Positions 1 through 7,827 of a stretch of DNA of 64,000 bases are shown here, piece by piece; the first letter of the stretch is position 1, and every line of letters begins with the position of its first letter. Both the position numbers and the translations under genes were made by a program. The stretch spans positions 1 to 64,000 of the forward strand of contig JAZSJQ010000060.1 of assembly GCA_045534445.1 (NCBI GenBank), given 5' to 3'. Under the pieces are notes generated by a model, which saw nothing but the letters and a program-made list of their open reading frames with translations, was not told where the DNA came from and searched no databases. Source of the stretch: JAISGQ01 sp045534445. GTDB lineage: Bacteria > Bacillota > Clostridia > Oscillospirales > Acutalibacteraceae.

Positions 1-175
1 CCTCAAGGGGAAGCCGAAATTTGAGATATACTGTATTCATTGATAAAGTCTTCTGTCTGATCGCTGTATCTTTCGGATGAGGCAAGGAAAATTCTCAAAA
101 AGGACGACCGATAGTCGCCCCTACATATTAAAATGGGAAAAATTTTCTCTGCGACATACTTCCCGAAATTTTACT

Positions 176-211
176 GCATCTGTGGTGTATTATCACCGCA
201 GATGCTTTTTT
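176..211 (+). terminator. Rho-independent terminator-like hairpin in the spoIIAA leader
   Basis: A 12-bp stem (176-187 with 194-205, one G-T wobble) encloses a 6-nt loop and is followed by six T residues (206-211). It ends only 13 nt before the spoIIAA start, so no promoter fits between them. It is either the terminator of an upstream gene that spoIIA transcription must cross, or an attenuator in the spoIIA leader. I found no convincing sigma-H promoter in bases 1-175. Confidence 0.75.
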
Positions 212-224
212 ATGAGGTGAGGTA

Positions 225-557
225 ATGAAACCTGAGATAATCAAAGAGGATTCGCGCATTACCGTCAGGCTCTGCGGTGAGATAGACCACCACAATGCCG
301 CTGAGATACGGGAGTATGTCGATAAAACCATTGCACTGAAAAAGCCCCATGAGGTTGTGTTAGACTTTTCTTCGGTAACCTTTATGGACAGCTCGGGCAT
401 AGGGCTTATTATGGGCAGATACAGGATAGTGCGTGAAAACGGCGGTGTGCTCAGTGTCCGTCACGCAGGAGGCTATATAGGCAGAATGCTGTCCCTTGCA
501 GGGTTATCGAGACTCGGCATCAACGTAGGAGGTGAAAAACTTGAAAAAGCCAATTAA
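225..557 (+). CDS. spoIIAA: Anti-sigma-F factor antagonist SpoIIAA
   Basis: This is a 110-residue single STAS-domain protein. It is the anti-anti-sigma factor of the forespore sigma-F switch: unphosphorylated SpoIIAA binds SpoIIAB and frees sigma-F. The signature DSSGIG loop lies at residues 55-60. Ser57 corresponds to the serine that SpoIIAB phosphorylates and SpoIIE dephosphorylates (Ser58 in Bacillus subtilis). Length matches the family. A GAGGTGAGG ribosome binding site precedes the ATG. It is first of three tightly packed genes in the canonical order AA-AB-sigF and overlaps spoIIAB, which implies co-translation. It is cytosolic. Confidence 0.96.
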   Translation: MKPEIIKEDSRITVRLCGEIDHHNAAEIREYVDKTIALKKPHEVVLDFSSVTFMDSSGIGLIMGRYRIVRENGGVLSVRHAGGYIGRMLSLAGLSRLGINVGGEKLEKAN

Positions 558-987
558 CGAAATGCGGCTGGTCATTCCCAGCACCTCTGCGAACGAGAGC
601 TTTGCCCGAGTGACCGTTGCGTCCTTTGCCTCTCAGCTCGACCCTACCATCGATGACATCGCCGACATCAAGACTGCTATTTCCGAAGCAGTGACGAACT
701 GCATCGTCCACGGTTACAAAAACACCGTGGGGCTTATCTACATACACGCCAAGATTTTTGAAAACGGTCGTCTTACCATAAAGATCCGCGACACAGGCTG
801 TGGTATTCCCGACATCAAAAAGGCAATGGAGCCCCTTTACTCCACAGGGGGCGAGGACAGGGCAGGTCTCGGTTTTACGGTCATGGAAAGCTTTATGGAC
901 AGGCTTCGTGTCTCTTCCAGAGAAGACAAGGGCACTACCGTTACAATGGAAAAGATAATTTCGGGGCGGCAGGCAGATGAACGGTAA
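541..987 (+). CDS. spoIIAB: Anti-sigma-F factor / serine kinase SpoIIAB
   Basis: This is a GHKL-fold kinase of 148 residues. It holds sigma-F inactive in the predivisional cell and phosphorylates SpoIIAA. The conserved NESFARVTVASF segment is near the N-terminus, followed by the N-box (EAVTNCIVHGY), the ATP-lid DxGxG motif (DTGCGIPD) and the GLGFTVM box. A TTG start at 541 is preferred: AGGAGG at 527-532 gives an 8-nt spacer, whereas the alternative GTG at 532 overlaps that ribosome binding site. The gene overlaps spoIIAA by 17 nt and sigF by 11 nt. Confidence 0.95.
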   Translation: MKKPINEMRLVIPSTSANESFARVTVASFASQLDPTIDDIADIKTAISEAVTNCIVHGYKNTVGLIYIHAKIFENGRLTIKIRDTGCGIPDIKKAMEPLYSTGGEDRAGLGFTVMESFMDRLRVSSREDKGTTVTMEKIISGRQADER

Positions 988-1639
988 TTCCGATGCGCTC
1001 GTAACCGAGAATTTAGGACTCGTTCACGCCTGCGCACGGCGTTATATCGGCAGGGGCATCGAATATGACGACCTATATCAGGCAGGCTGTCTCGGGCTTA
1101 TCAAGGCGGCTAATGCTTTTGATGAGACCCGTCAGGTCAGGTTTTCAACTTACGCCGTGCCTGTCATTCTGGGCGAGATAAAGCGGCTTTTCAGAGACGG
1201 GGGCGCTGTGAAGGTCTCCCGTTCATTAAAGGAGCTGGGGATAAAGGCTTCCCGCATGGCAGGGGAATTTGAGGCACTCCACGGCAGAGAGCCGAGGATA
1301 TCCGAGCTTTCCGAGCTTCTGGGCGTTGACACGGAAACCGTCACTGAGGCTGTTTCTGCGATCCGTGCCCCACTCTCCCTCACAGCCTACACAGAGTCGG
1401 AGGAGTCCGAGACTCTCGACATAAGAGAAGAAAGCTTTGACTCAAGCCTTGTTGACTTATTATCTGTTCGACAGCTTCTTGCAAACCTTGACGGCAGGGA
1501 CAAAAAGCTTATTTATTTAAGATACTACAAAGGGAAAACCCAAAGTGATACTGCCGCTGTTCTCGGCATGACACAGGTGCAGGTATCACGCAGGGAAAAG
1601 GCAATTATTACCAGTATAAGAAATTCCATGGTCGGATAA
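977..1639 (+). CDS. sigF: RNA polymerase sporulation sigma factor SigF
   Basis: This 220-residue sigma-70 family factor directs early forespore transcription after asymmetric division. Region 2 is clear: EYDDLYQAGCLGLIKA binds core, and the following RFSTYAVPVILGEIKR contributes -10 recognition. A region 3 helix set follows, and region 4.2 has a C-terminal helix-turn-helix (TQSDTAAVLGMTQVQVSRREK). Length is slightly below the B. subtilis protein. It is last in the spoIIA operon, translationally coupled to spoIIAB and followed by a strong terminator, so the operon ends here. SigG is the closest alternative, but adjacency to spoIIAA/AB settles it as SigF. Confidence 0.95.
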   Translation: MNGNSDALVTENLGLVHACARRYIGRGIEYDDLYQAGCLGLIKAANAFDETRQVRFSTYAVPVILGEIKRLFRDGGAVKVSRSLKELGIKASRMAGEFEALHGREPRISELSELLGVDTETVTEAVSAIRAPLSLTAYTESEESETLDIREESFDSSLVDLLSVRQLLANLDGRDKKLIYLRYYKGKTQSDTAAVLGMTQVQVSRREKAIITSIRNSMVG

Positions 1640-1648
1640 ATCTTCCTA

Positions 1649-1691
1649 ATGCAGGTGAAACGTTTTTAGTTTTCACCTGCATTATTTTTTT
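1649..1691 (+). terminator. Terminator of the spoIIA operon
   Basis: A 12-bp stem (1649-1660 with 1671-1682) is followed by a run of T residues at 1684-1691, directly after sigF. Confidence 0.9.
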
Positions 1692-1712
1692 GACATTTAT
1701 TTTGTTTTTTAC

Positions 1713-1741
1713 TTGATTCTGCCTCCTTCGACACATATAAT
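1713..1741 (+). promoter_or_regulatory. Housekeeping-type promoter of the purine permease gene
   Basis: TTGATT (1713-1718), a 17-nt spacer and a perfect TATAAT (1736-1741). Expected transcription start is near 1748, leaving about 40 nt of leader. That is too short for a purine riboswitch. Confidence 0.75.
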
Positions 1742-1788
1742 GAATACAAGTATTATCCATTTAAAACACTAAAAGGGAGGCTGTTATC

Positions 1789-3225
1789 TTGTTTAAGCTG
1801 AAAGAAAACAACATCCGTATCCGCACCGAAATATTTGCGGGTATCACCACCTTCATCACCATGGCGTACATTCTCGTCGCCACCCCCTCCATGCTCACAG
1901 GCGCCATCGATCCCGGCAACGGCGCTCTTAAAGCATCCCTCTACATAGCTACCTGTCTGGCGGCCTTCTGCGGAACCCTTCTTATGGGTCTTCTTGCAAA
2001 TCTGCCTGTAGCTTCCGCTCCCGGCATGGGTCTCAACGCCTTCTTTGCCTGCACCCTTCTTGAGAAGATGGGCTACAGCTACTCTCAGGCGCTGGCTATC
2101 ACCTTCTTTGCCGCTCTTATTTTCCTTGTCGCAACCCTTCTCGGTCTGCGCCGTGCAATCGAAAGCGCCGTGCCCAAGAATATGCGCGTTGCGATCTGTG
2201 CAGGTCTCGGTCTGTATGTCGTGATGCTGGGTCTCCAGCAGGCAGGCATCATCACCGCCTCCGGCACTACCATTTCCTTTATCGACATCAAGGGTCTCTT
2301 CGTTAAGGGCGACTATTCCGTTCTCTTCTCCGCAGGTGTTGCTCTTGTGGGTGTTGCTCTCATCACTCTCATGAAGCGCATGAGAATGCCTGCCGCACTG
2401 GTTCTCGGTCTGCTTCTGACAGGCGGTCTCTACTATGGCGCAGGTATTCCCCTCGGTCTCGTTGAGTGGAACGGTTTTTCCTTTGATATTGCAAGCGTCG
2501 GCGAAGGCTTCGGCAGCTGGCTCAGCCTTTCCTTTGCAAAGGGCTTTACAAGCGGTATCGTCTCCCTCTTTGAGGGCGGCAAGTTCCTTGAGACTCTCTT
2601 CTCCGTCCTTATGGTAACAATTTCCTTTACATTTGTTCAGGTATTCCAGAGCGCAGGTATCACCCTCGGTCTGCGTCAGCATATGGAGGTTCTCGATAAC
2701 GAGGAGAACCGCACTGCTGACAACAACGAGGGCGGCGAAGGCGAAAAGAAGGAGATCAATGTCACAAGAAGAGCTCTTCTTGCTGACTCCATCTCCACCA
2801 TGGTCGCTTCCTTTATCGGTACTTCCCCCGTTTCTGCCTGCACAGAGTCCACCTCCGGTATCTCCGTCGGCGGACGCAGCGGCCTTTCTTCCGTTATCAC
2901 CGCTGTCCTCTTCCTCGCCGCTATCTTCGTAGCTCCCGTTGTTGAGCTTTTCCGTCCTGCTGTCGCCGCCGCTCTGCTTATCTTCATCGGTATGTATATG
3001 CTCCGCGTCATCAAGGACATCAATATGAAGGACGTCACCGAGGCTACTCCCGCTCTCATCACCCTCGCACTCATGCCCTTTGTCGGCATCGTTGAGGCTC
3101 TCTCTCTCGGTCTGCTGATGCATCTTATCGTAAAGCTCATCTGCTTCAGATTCAAGGACATCACTGCTGCTGAGATCGTTCTTCTCGGTTTTGCCGCTAT
3201 CAGATATATATTTGTTTTTGTCTGA
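1789..3225 (+). CDS. NCS2-family purine (adenine/guanine/hypoxanthine) permease
   Basis: A 478-residue polytopic inner-membrane protein of the AzgA/PbuG branch of the NCS2 (xanthine/uracil) family, which imports purine bases by H+ symport. Typical family features are the N-terminal TEIFAGITTFITMAYIL segment, the NLPVASAPGMGLNAFF motif and the ESTSGISVGGRSGL motif late in the protein, with many hydrophobic helices between. An unusual acidic, charged loop rich in Glu and Asn lies at about residues 302-326. The start is TTG, with GGGAGG at 1775-1780 and an 8-nt spacer. It is a single-gene transcript with its own promoter and terminator. The precise substrate is not deducible from sequence. Confidence 0.93.
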   Translation: MFKLKENNIRIRTEIFAGITTFITMAYILVATPSMLTGAIDPGNGALKASLYIATCLAAFCGTLLMGLLANLPVASAPGMGLNAFFACTLLEKMGYSYSQALAITFFAALIFLVATLLGLRRAIESAVPKNMRVAICAGLGLYVVMLGLQQAGIITASGTTISFIDIKGLFVKGDYSVLFSAGVALVGVALITLMKRMRMPAALVLGLLLTGGLYYGAGIPLGLVEWNGFSFDIASVGEGFGSWLSLSFAKGFTSGIVSLFEGGKFLETLFSVLMVTISFTFVQVFQSAGITLGLRQHMEVLDNEENRTADNNEGGEGEKKEINVTRRALLADSISTMVASFIGTSPVSACTESTSGISVGGRSGLSSVITAVLFLAAIFVAPVVELFRPAVAAALLIFIGMYMLRVIKDINMKDVTEATPALITLALMPFVGIVEALSLGLLMHLIVKLICFRFKDITAAEIVLLGFAAIRYIFVFV

Positions 3226-3244
3226 TATTGTAATCTGAATATGA

Positions 3245-3273
3245 AAGCCTGCGGCTTTTGCCGCAGGCTTTTT
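3245..3273 (+). terminator. Terminator after the purine permease
   Basis: An 11-bp perfect stem (3245-3255 with 3260-3270), TTTT loop and following T residues. Confidence 0.88.
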
Positions 3274-3443
3274 GCTTGTTTGAAGCAAATAGTATTTTTA
3301 GGTTTATTCGTTGGATTGAGGACGGCAGACCGCAGAGGCGGTTACTATTAACTTTTTGCAAATTTTATCTTTTCCTCTTGTCTATTTCGGGCTCAAGCGC
3401 TAAGATTATATATGTATTGACTTCTTTTCATGGAGTGATTGAT

Positions 3444-5066
3444 TTGAAAACCGTGCGACGTATTATTTCTGTCGTTTTATGTATAATTATCTGCGCTTCC
3501 CTTTTCTCCGTTCTTTCAGCCTGCAGCAAAAATGACGGCACCGACTATGCTTTCAGCTACTCTCTGACCGCCGAGCCCAAAAATCTTGACCCTCAGGTTG
3601 CAACTGACAATAACTCTCTCCTTGTTATCAAAAACACTTTTGAGGGGCTTATGCGCATAGGGCCCGACGGCAAGCTCATAAACGGCGTTGCCACAAGCTA
3701 CAGCGCAAATTCAAACAACACTGAGTATATTTTCAACCTCAGAAAGGATGCCAAGTGGTCGGACGGCACTCCCGTCACCGCCTATGACTTTGCCTTTGCA
3801 TGGCAGAGGTGCGTTGACCCTGCAACAAATTCCACCACTGCATCTTCTCTTTTCTGCATAAAGAATGCCCGCGCCATAAACAACGGCGATCTTGAACCTT
3901 CTGCTCTGGGCGTTACCATTATCGATGCTTACACCCTCAAGGTCACCCTTGAGTATTCCTATGCACAGTTCCCTCTTCAGACCACTCTGCCTCAGTATAT
4001 GCCCTGCAACCAGAACTTTTTCGCGAGCACCAACGGGCATTATGCTCTTGATGACGTTTATCTCATCACAAACGGTCCCTTCGCCTTCAATGAAAGGTCA
4101 TGGTCCCACGGCAACTATGTCAGACTTGTCAGAAATGAAAATTATGTGGGTGAAAATCCGGTCGCTCCCCGAATCCTCTATCTCGGCATCAGAAAGTCGA
4201 GCATCGATTATCTCGAGCTTATCACCAATGAAACCGTTGAGGCTGCCGCCATCGAAGCTCATAACATCTCGAAGCTTGACGGCACCAATCTTAATATAAC
4301 CACCTACACCGATAAAACATGGGGACTTGTTTTCAACACGCAGAAAACAGGTCTCACAAATGCAACTGTGCGCCGCTCCATAGTATCATGCATCGATGTT
4401 GCAGACTATGAGCTTCTTATCCCTGACAATGTCACCGTCGCCTATGATATAATTCCTCCTGCAACCACCATCAACGGACAGCTCTACCGCGAGCTTGCAG
4501 GCTCGGGCTTCAAGCTTTCCTCCAATAAGGAGTATGCTCCCGACCTTCTGACCATCGGTCTCAACGAGCTTGGCAGAAAGTCCCTGCCCTCTGTAACCAT
4601 TATTTGTCCCGATGATGAAAAGACCATCGTTATGATGCAGGCTCTGCTTTCAAACTGGCAGCAGACTCTGAAGATTTATTTCAACTTAGAGCCGCTGGAT
4701 ATTGAGACTCTCGAAAACCGCGTGGATATAGGTGATTTCCAGATTGCTCTCTATGCTCTGGAGCCCTCCAAGGACGGTCCTCTCAACTGTCTTAATCTCT
4801 TTAAATCCACCACCTACTATAACCCCGCACGTCTTACAAACACCGCTTACGACCTTCTTCTCGAGGAGGCTGCTGCCTACACCACCACTGAAGGTATGCT
4901 TACGCCTCTCGTTGCGGCGGAGCGTTATCTCAATGAGAACGCGATATTCTATCCCATGTATTATGAAACTCGCTACTATGCTACTCTCCCCGGTGTTACC
5001 GATATCTATTTCTCACCATTTGACGGCACTGCCGACTTCACCTGTGCCAAATATAAGGAAGATTGA
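3444..5066 (+). CDS. Oligopeptide ABC transporter substrate-binding lipoprotein
   Basis: A 540-residue family 5 extracellular solute-binding protein (OppA/DppA type) expected to capture peptides outside the membrane. From the TTG start at 3444 there is a basic-hydrophobic signal peptide ending in the lipobox LSAC, so the mature protein is predicted to be lipid-anchored at that cysteine. The family hallmark near the N-terminus (AEPKNLDPQ) and WSDGTPVTAYDFAFAWQR are clear. GGAGTGA at 3432-3438 supports this start, and longer upstream in-frame sequence would bury the signal peptide. No permease or ATPase genes are adjacent, so it is an orphan binding protein that must work with a transporter encoded elsewhere. 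It overlaps the next gene's start. Confidence 0.92.
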   Translation: MKTVRRIISVVLCIIICASLFSVLSACSKNDGTDYAFSYSLTAEPKNLDPQVATDNNSLLVIKNTFEGLMRIGPDGKLINGVATSYSANSNNTEYIFNLRKDAKWSDGTPVTAYDFAFAWQRCVDPATNSTTASSLFCIKNARAINNGDLEPSALGVTIIDAYTLKVTLEYSYAQFPLQTTLPQYMPCNQNFFASTNGHYALDDVYLITNGPFAFNERSWSHGNYVRLVRNENYVGENPVAPRILYLGIRKSSIDYLELITNETVEAAAIEAHNISKLDGTNLNITTYTDKTWGLVFNTQKTGLTNATVRRSIVSCIDVADYELLIPDNVTVAYDIIPPATTINGQLYRELAGSGFKLSSNKEYAPDLLTIGLNELGRKSLPSVTIICPDDEKTIVMMQALLSNWQQTLKIYFNLEPLDIETLENRVDIGDFQIALYALEPSKDGPLNCLNLFKSTTYYNPARLTNTAYDLLLEEAAAYTTTEGMLTPLVAAERYLNENAIFYPMYYETRYYATLPGVTDIYFSPFDGTADFTCAKYKED

Positions 5067-5806
5067 TGATGGACACAAGTCTCTTTATTAAATCCTATAA
5101 AAAGCATTTCGAGCATTCCTACGCCTTCGGCGCAACGCTGGTATTTTACCTCCTGCGCAGTAAGCCCGAGGCGGCACGGCTTATATATGTTCACTCCTCC
5201 TTCACTGCCAACGAAAGCTATGAAAAGCTCTGCGGCATATGCAGAAAGCTGGGCGTTGAGATCACCGTTTCCGATAAGCTCGTTTCCCGTCTTTCCCCCA
5301 AGGAGAATGTATATGTAATAGGCGTATTTGAAAAATTCGATGCGCCCATGCAGGACACAAGGCTCCATGTGCTTCTTGACAACCCCTCAAACAGCGGAAA
5401 CGCAGGCACGATCATGCGCACCATGCTGGGCTTCAATGTCCGTGATCTGGCGATAATCCGTCCCGGGCTCGATATTTTTGACCCCAAGACCGTCCGTTCC
5501 TCCATGGGTGCAATATTCGATTTGAGGATCGAATATTTCGACAGCTATGAGGATTACGCTGCAAAGCACCCGAACCGTGACCTCTATCCCTTTATGCTGG
5601 GCGAAAACTGTTATCTTGATGAAACGGAGATCGACCGCTCGAAAAATATCACCCTTGCCTTCGGCAACGAGGCAACGGGTCTGCCTGAAAAATATAAGGA
5701 GCTGGGCTCTCCTGTCATGATACGCTCAAGCGATGCGGTGGACAGCTTCAATCTTTCCATTGCCGCCGCTATAGGACTTTATGAATTTACCAAAGGCACG
5801 TTCTGA
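5066..5806 (+). CDS. SpoU/TrmH-family RNA 2'-O-methyltransferase
   Basis: A 246-residue SPOUT-class methyltransferase that would transfer a methyl group from S-adenosylmethionine to a ribose 2'-OH in rRNA or tRNA. The three knot motifs are present: NSGNAGTIMRTM (motif 1, with the catalytic-type Arg), LAFGNEATGL (motif 2) and SFNLSIAAAIGLYEF (motif 3). The N-terminal ~100 residues form the substrate-binding region. The start overlaps the stop of the lipoprotein gene (TGATGATG), with AAGGAA 5-8 nt upstream, so the two are translationally coupled although functionally unrelated. The target nucleotide cannot be told from sequence. Confidence 0.92.
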   Translation: MMDTSLFIKSYKKHFEHSYAFGATLVFYLLRSKPEAARLIYVHSSFTANESYEKLCGICRKLGVEITVSDKLVSRLSPKENVYVIGVFEKFDAPMQDTRLHVLLDNPSNSGNAGTIMRTMLGFNVRDLAIIRPGLDIFDPKTVRSSMGAIFDLRIEYFDSYEDYAAKHPNRDLYPFMLGENCYLDETEIDRSKNITLAFGNEATGLPEKYKELGSPVMIRSSDAVDSFNLSIAAAIGLYEFTKGTF

Positions 5807-5820
5807 GGAACGTGCCTTTT
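5792..5820 (+). terminator. Terminator overlapping the methyltransferase stop codon
   Basis: A 12-bp stem (5792-5803 with 5808-5819) whose 4-nt loop contains the TGA stop codon, followed by T residues. Confidence 0.85.
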
Positions 5821-5835
5821 AATTTAAAAAAGCTC

Positions 5836-5864
5836 TTGACATATGTAGATTATCTACATATAAT
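5836..5864 (+). promoter_or_regulatory. Consensus promoter of the padR-SEDS operon
   Basis: TTGACA (5836-5841), a 17-nt spacer and TATAAT (5859-5864) match the sigma-A consensus perfectly. The spacer is filled by a palindromic operator, so the promoter is expected to be strong but fully repressible by the adjacent PadR protein. Confidence 0.92.
5841..5861. promoter_or_regulatory. PadR operator 1
   Basis: A perfect 21-bp palindrome, ATATGTAGA-TTA-TCTACATAT, sits between the -35 and -10 boxes. Arms of this length and A+T character are typical of PadR-family sites, and the padR gene lies 59 bp downstream. Autorepression is inferred. Confidence 0.88.
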
Positions 5865-5877
5865 ATAGTCATCTCAG

Positions 5878-5898
5878 ATATGTAGATAATCTACATAT
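5878..5898. promoter_or_regulatory. PadR operator 2
   Basis: A second copy of the same palindrome, ATATGTAGA-TAA-TCTACATAT, with identical 9-bp arms and a complementary centre. It is 37 bp downstream of operator 1 centre to centre and just beyond the expected transcription start (~5871). The paired sites suggest cooperative binding by two PadR dimers. Confidence 0.88.
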
Positions 5899-5919
5899 CA
5901 AAATAAAGGAGGTAAACAA

Positions 5920-6261
5920 ATGAAGATCGATAAGTCACTGCTGTCGGGCAGCTCGGCAATGCTTGTGCTCAGGCTCCTTAATGAAAAGGATATGTACGGC
6001 TATCAGATAACCGAGGAGCTTGCAAGCCGTTCGCAGAACGTTTTTGAGATGAAATCGGGCACTCTCTACCCTCTGCTCCACACCCTTGAGCAGAAGGGGC
6101 TGGTTTCGGCTTATGAGGTCATGGAGGGCGGCAGGTCTCGCCGCTACTATGCCATAACCGAAAACGGACGCCGTCAGCTTGCGGAAAAGCAGGAGGAATG
6201 GAACAGCTTCTCTGCCGCTGTCAATAACGTTCTGGGAGGTGCTCTCATTGCAGAATTTTAA
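5920..6261 (+). CDS. PadR-family transcriptional repressor
   Basis: A 113-residue winged-helix repressor. The hallmark PadR fold is evident: SAMLVLRLLNEKDMYGYQI at the N-terminus, the recognition region with SGTLYPLLHTLEQKGLV, and the wing GGRSRRYYAITENGRR. A short C-terminal dimerisation helix follows. It belongs to the small (s2) PadR subfamily. A consensus AAAGGAGG lies 7 nt upstream. It probably represses its own operon through the two palindromes over the promoter and releases on an envelope-related signal. The next gene begins inside its 3' end, a pairing characteristic of PadR/HAAS-domain loci. Confidence 0.95.
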   Translation: MKIDKSLLSGSSAMLVLRLLNEKDMYGYQITEELASRSQNVFEMKSGTLYPLLHTLEQKGLVSAYEVMEGGRSRRYYAITENGRRQLAEKQEEWNSFSAAVNNVLGGALIAEF

Positions 6262-7561
6262 TAAGAAAGAGGAATTCCTTTCTGCCGCAGGCGAGCAGAT
6301 ACGCTGGAAGCGTGCCCGAAAGCCCCTGCTCTACGAGCTTGAGACCCATATTTCCGACAGGTGCGATGCTCTTGTTTCGGAGGGTATGGAGGAAAAAGAA
6401 GCGGAAGCAAAGGCTGTTTCGGAAATGGGAGACCCTGAGGCCATAGGTCTTGAGCTTGACAGAGTTCACCGTCCCAAGCCCAATTACCTTCTCATCGGCG
6501 GTGCCGCAGCCCTTTTTATACTCGGCATTGCGCTATTGCGGCTTGTGGGAGGAAAAACCGAACAGCTTACCCATATGCTCATTTTCGGCGGAATCGGTAT
6601 TGTTTTTCTTGTCCTGGGCTATTTCTGTGATTACACTGTTCTTTCCAAGTTCTCTCTTCCTGCCTTTGGGGTCATGTGCGGTATCTGCATAATCTTCCCC
6701 CTTATGGGAAATGCGTTCGCGAGCACCGCGGCACAGCTCTGCTATGCTATGCCCCTTGTATTTGCAGGAGTTGTTTACTCCCTGAAAAGTCCCTATAAGC
6801 CCTATATTCTGTCGGGCGCGGCAGTGCTGATACTGTTTGTTTCGATGCTCTCCTTCAGCACTGTTTCAACATTTGTATATCTCTTCATCGTGTGCGGTGT
6901 CATTCTTGTCTATTCAGCCGCAAAGGGCATTATAAGCTCGGGTAAATTCAAGGCATGGCTGCCTGCCGCTTCATTTTTAGCTCTGTTTCTGCTTATCATC
7001 GTTTCCGCCCTCGCAAACGACGGCGCTCATCTGCTGAGAAGGCGTTTCATGGAGGGTGCCCTCAACCCTGAGGCTGACCCCCTTGGCGGCGGCTGGGTAC
7101 CTCTTCGTATCCGTGAGCTTCTTGACACCTCTGTTTTTGTGGGTGCAGGCGAAACAAGCGAGTTTTCCGAGGTCTTTATGCGTTCCTCAGATTTTACGCT
7201 GAAGGACTACACTCTTGCCGTCGCCTCCCATAAGCTGGGGCTTATTGTCTTTATTGCTGTTTGCTCAATACTCCTCCTTATGATAGGGGCAGTCATCATC
7301 GGTGCAAAAAAGCAGAGCTGTACTCTTTCTAAGCTCGTTATTCTTTCAATCGGCATTTCCTTTGCACTTCGAATTGCGGCTTACATCTCCTGCAATCTTG
7401 GCTTTACTCTTATATCTTTTGACGGTATCCCCCTGTTTTCCTATAACGGCAAGCTGCTTGTTATTGATATGTTCATAACGGGTCTGCTGCTCTCTGTTTT
7501 CAGAATGGAAAGCATTTCCCGTGACAGTTCTGCCGGCAGGTATGCCTCTGCAAAATCATGA
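6248..7561 (+). CDS. HAAS-domain SEDS (FtsW/RodA/SpoVE-like) membrane protein
   Basis: A 437-residue protein. Residues 1-75 form a soluble helical HAAS/permease-prefix domain (with the MEEKEAEAKAVSEMGDPEAIG pattern). About ten hydrophobic helices follow, resembling the SEDS glycan polymerases. The late segment DYTLAVASHKLGLI aligns with the DFIFAVIGEELG region of FtsW/RodA, keeping the acidic residue. A TTG start at 6248 is chosen because GGGAGGT at 6234-6240 gives 7-nt spacing; it overlaps padR by 14 nt. The HAAS domain probably couples it to PadR control. Whether it polymerises glycan is uncertain because the large loops differ from FtsW and RodA. Confidence 0.78.
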   Translation: MQNFNKKEEFLSAAGEQIRWKRARKPLLYELETHISDRCDALVSEGMEEKEAEAKAVSEMGDPEAIGLELDRVHRPKPNYLLIGGAAALFILGIALLRLVGGKTEQLTHMLIFGGIGIVFLVLGYFCDYTVLSKFSLPAFGVMCGICIIFPLMGNAFASTAAQLCYAMPLVFAGVVYSLKSPYKPYILSGAAVLILFVSMLSFSTVSTFVYLFIVCGVILVYSAAKGIISSGKFKAWLPAASFLALFLLIIVSALANDGAHLLRRRFMEGALNPEADPLGGGWVPLRIRELLDTSVFVGAGETSEFSEVFMRSSDFTLKDYTLAVASHKLGLIVFIAVCSILLLMIGAVIIGAKKQSCTLSKLVILSIGISFALRIAAYISCNLGFTLISFDGIPLFSYNGKLLVIDMFITGLLLSVFRMESISRDSSAGRYASAKS

Positions 7562-7731
7562 TACTCTTTATAATTTGATGTTACTCTGCATTTCACGGCA
7601 AACAAGATAGCCTCCTCTCAGTGGTGTATTGCAACTGTCACAGGCTTTTCTTGTTTGCTTTTCTTTATATTACATACTGCAGCGCATCTGTTTCAGTCAT
7701 ATATATTGCAATACAGTCTAATAATTTCACA

Positions 7732-7760
7732 TTGACACTGTATAAGTTTTTTGATATTAT
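7732..7760 (+). promoter_or_regulatory. Promoter of the TIR gene cluster
   Basis: TTGACA (7732-7737), a 17-nt spacer and TATTAT (7755-7760), the only strong promoter between 7562 and 7827. Expected start is near 7767, giving a leader of about 60 nt. It indicates that the five genes to 11107 are transcribed independently of padR-SEDS. Confidence 0.85.
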
Positions 7761-7827
7761 AAATGTTAACATAATTGATATCTGAGAACTCAGAGATTAA
7801 TTTATATCAGTTTAAGAGGTGAATCCC

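Noticed and set aside
60..115. Possible sigma-H promoter for spoIIA (AAGGAAAAT at 84-92)
   Set aside because: The expected GAAT-type -10 is missing at the right spacing; the nearest match is GATA.
1742..1788. Possible purine riboswitch before the NCS2 permease
   Set aside because: The predicted leader is only about 40 nt, too short for the aptamer, and the conserved core is absent.
1753..3288. 511-codon open frame on the minus strand opposite the purine permease
   Set aside because: It mirrors the codon bias of the permease, has no recognisable domain or ribosome binding site, and overlaps a well-supported gene completely.
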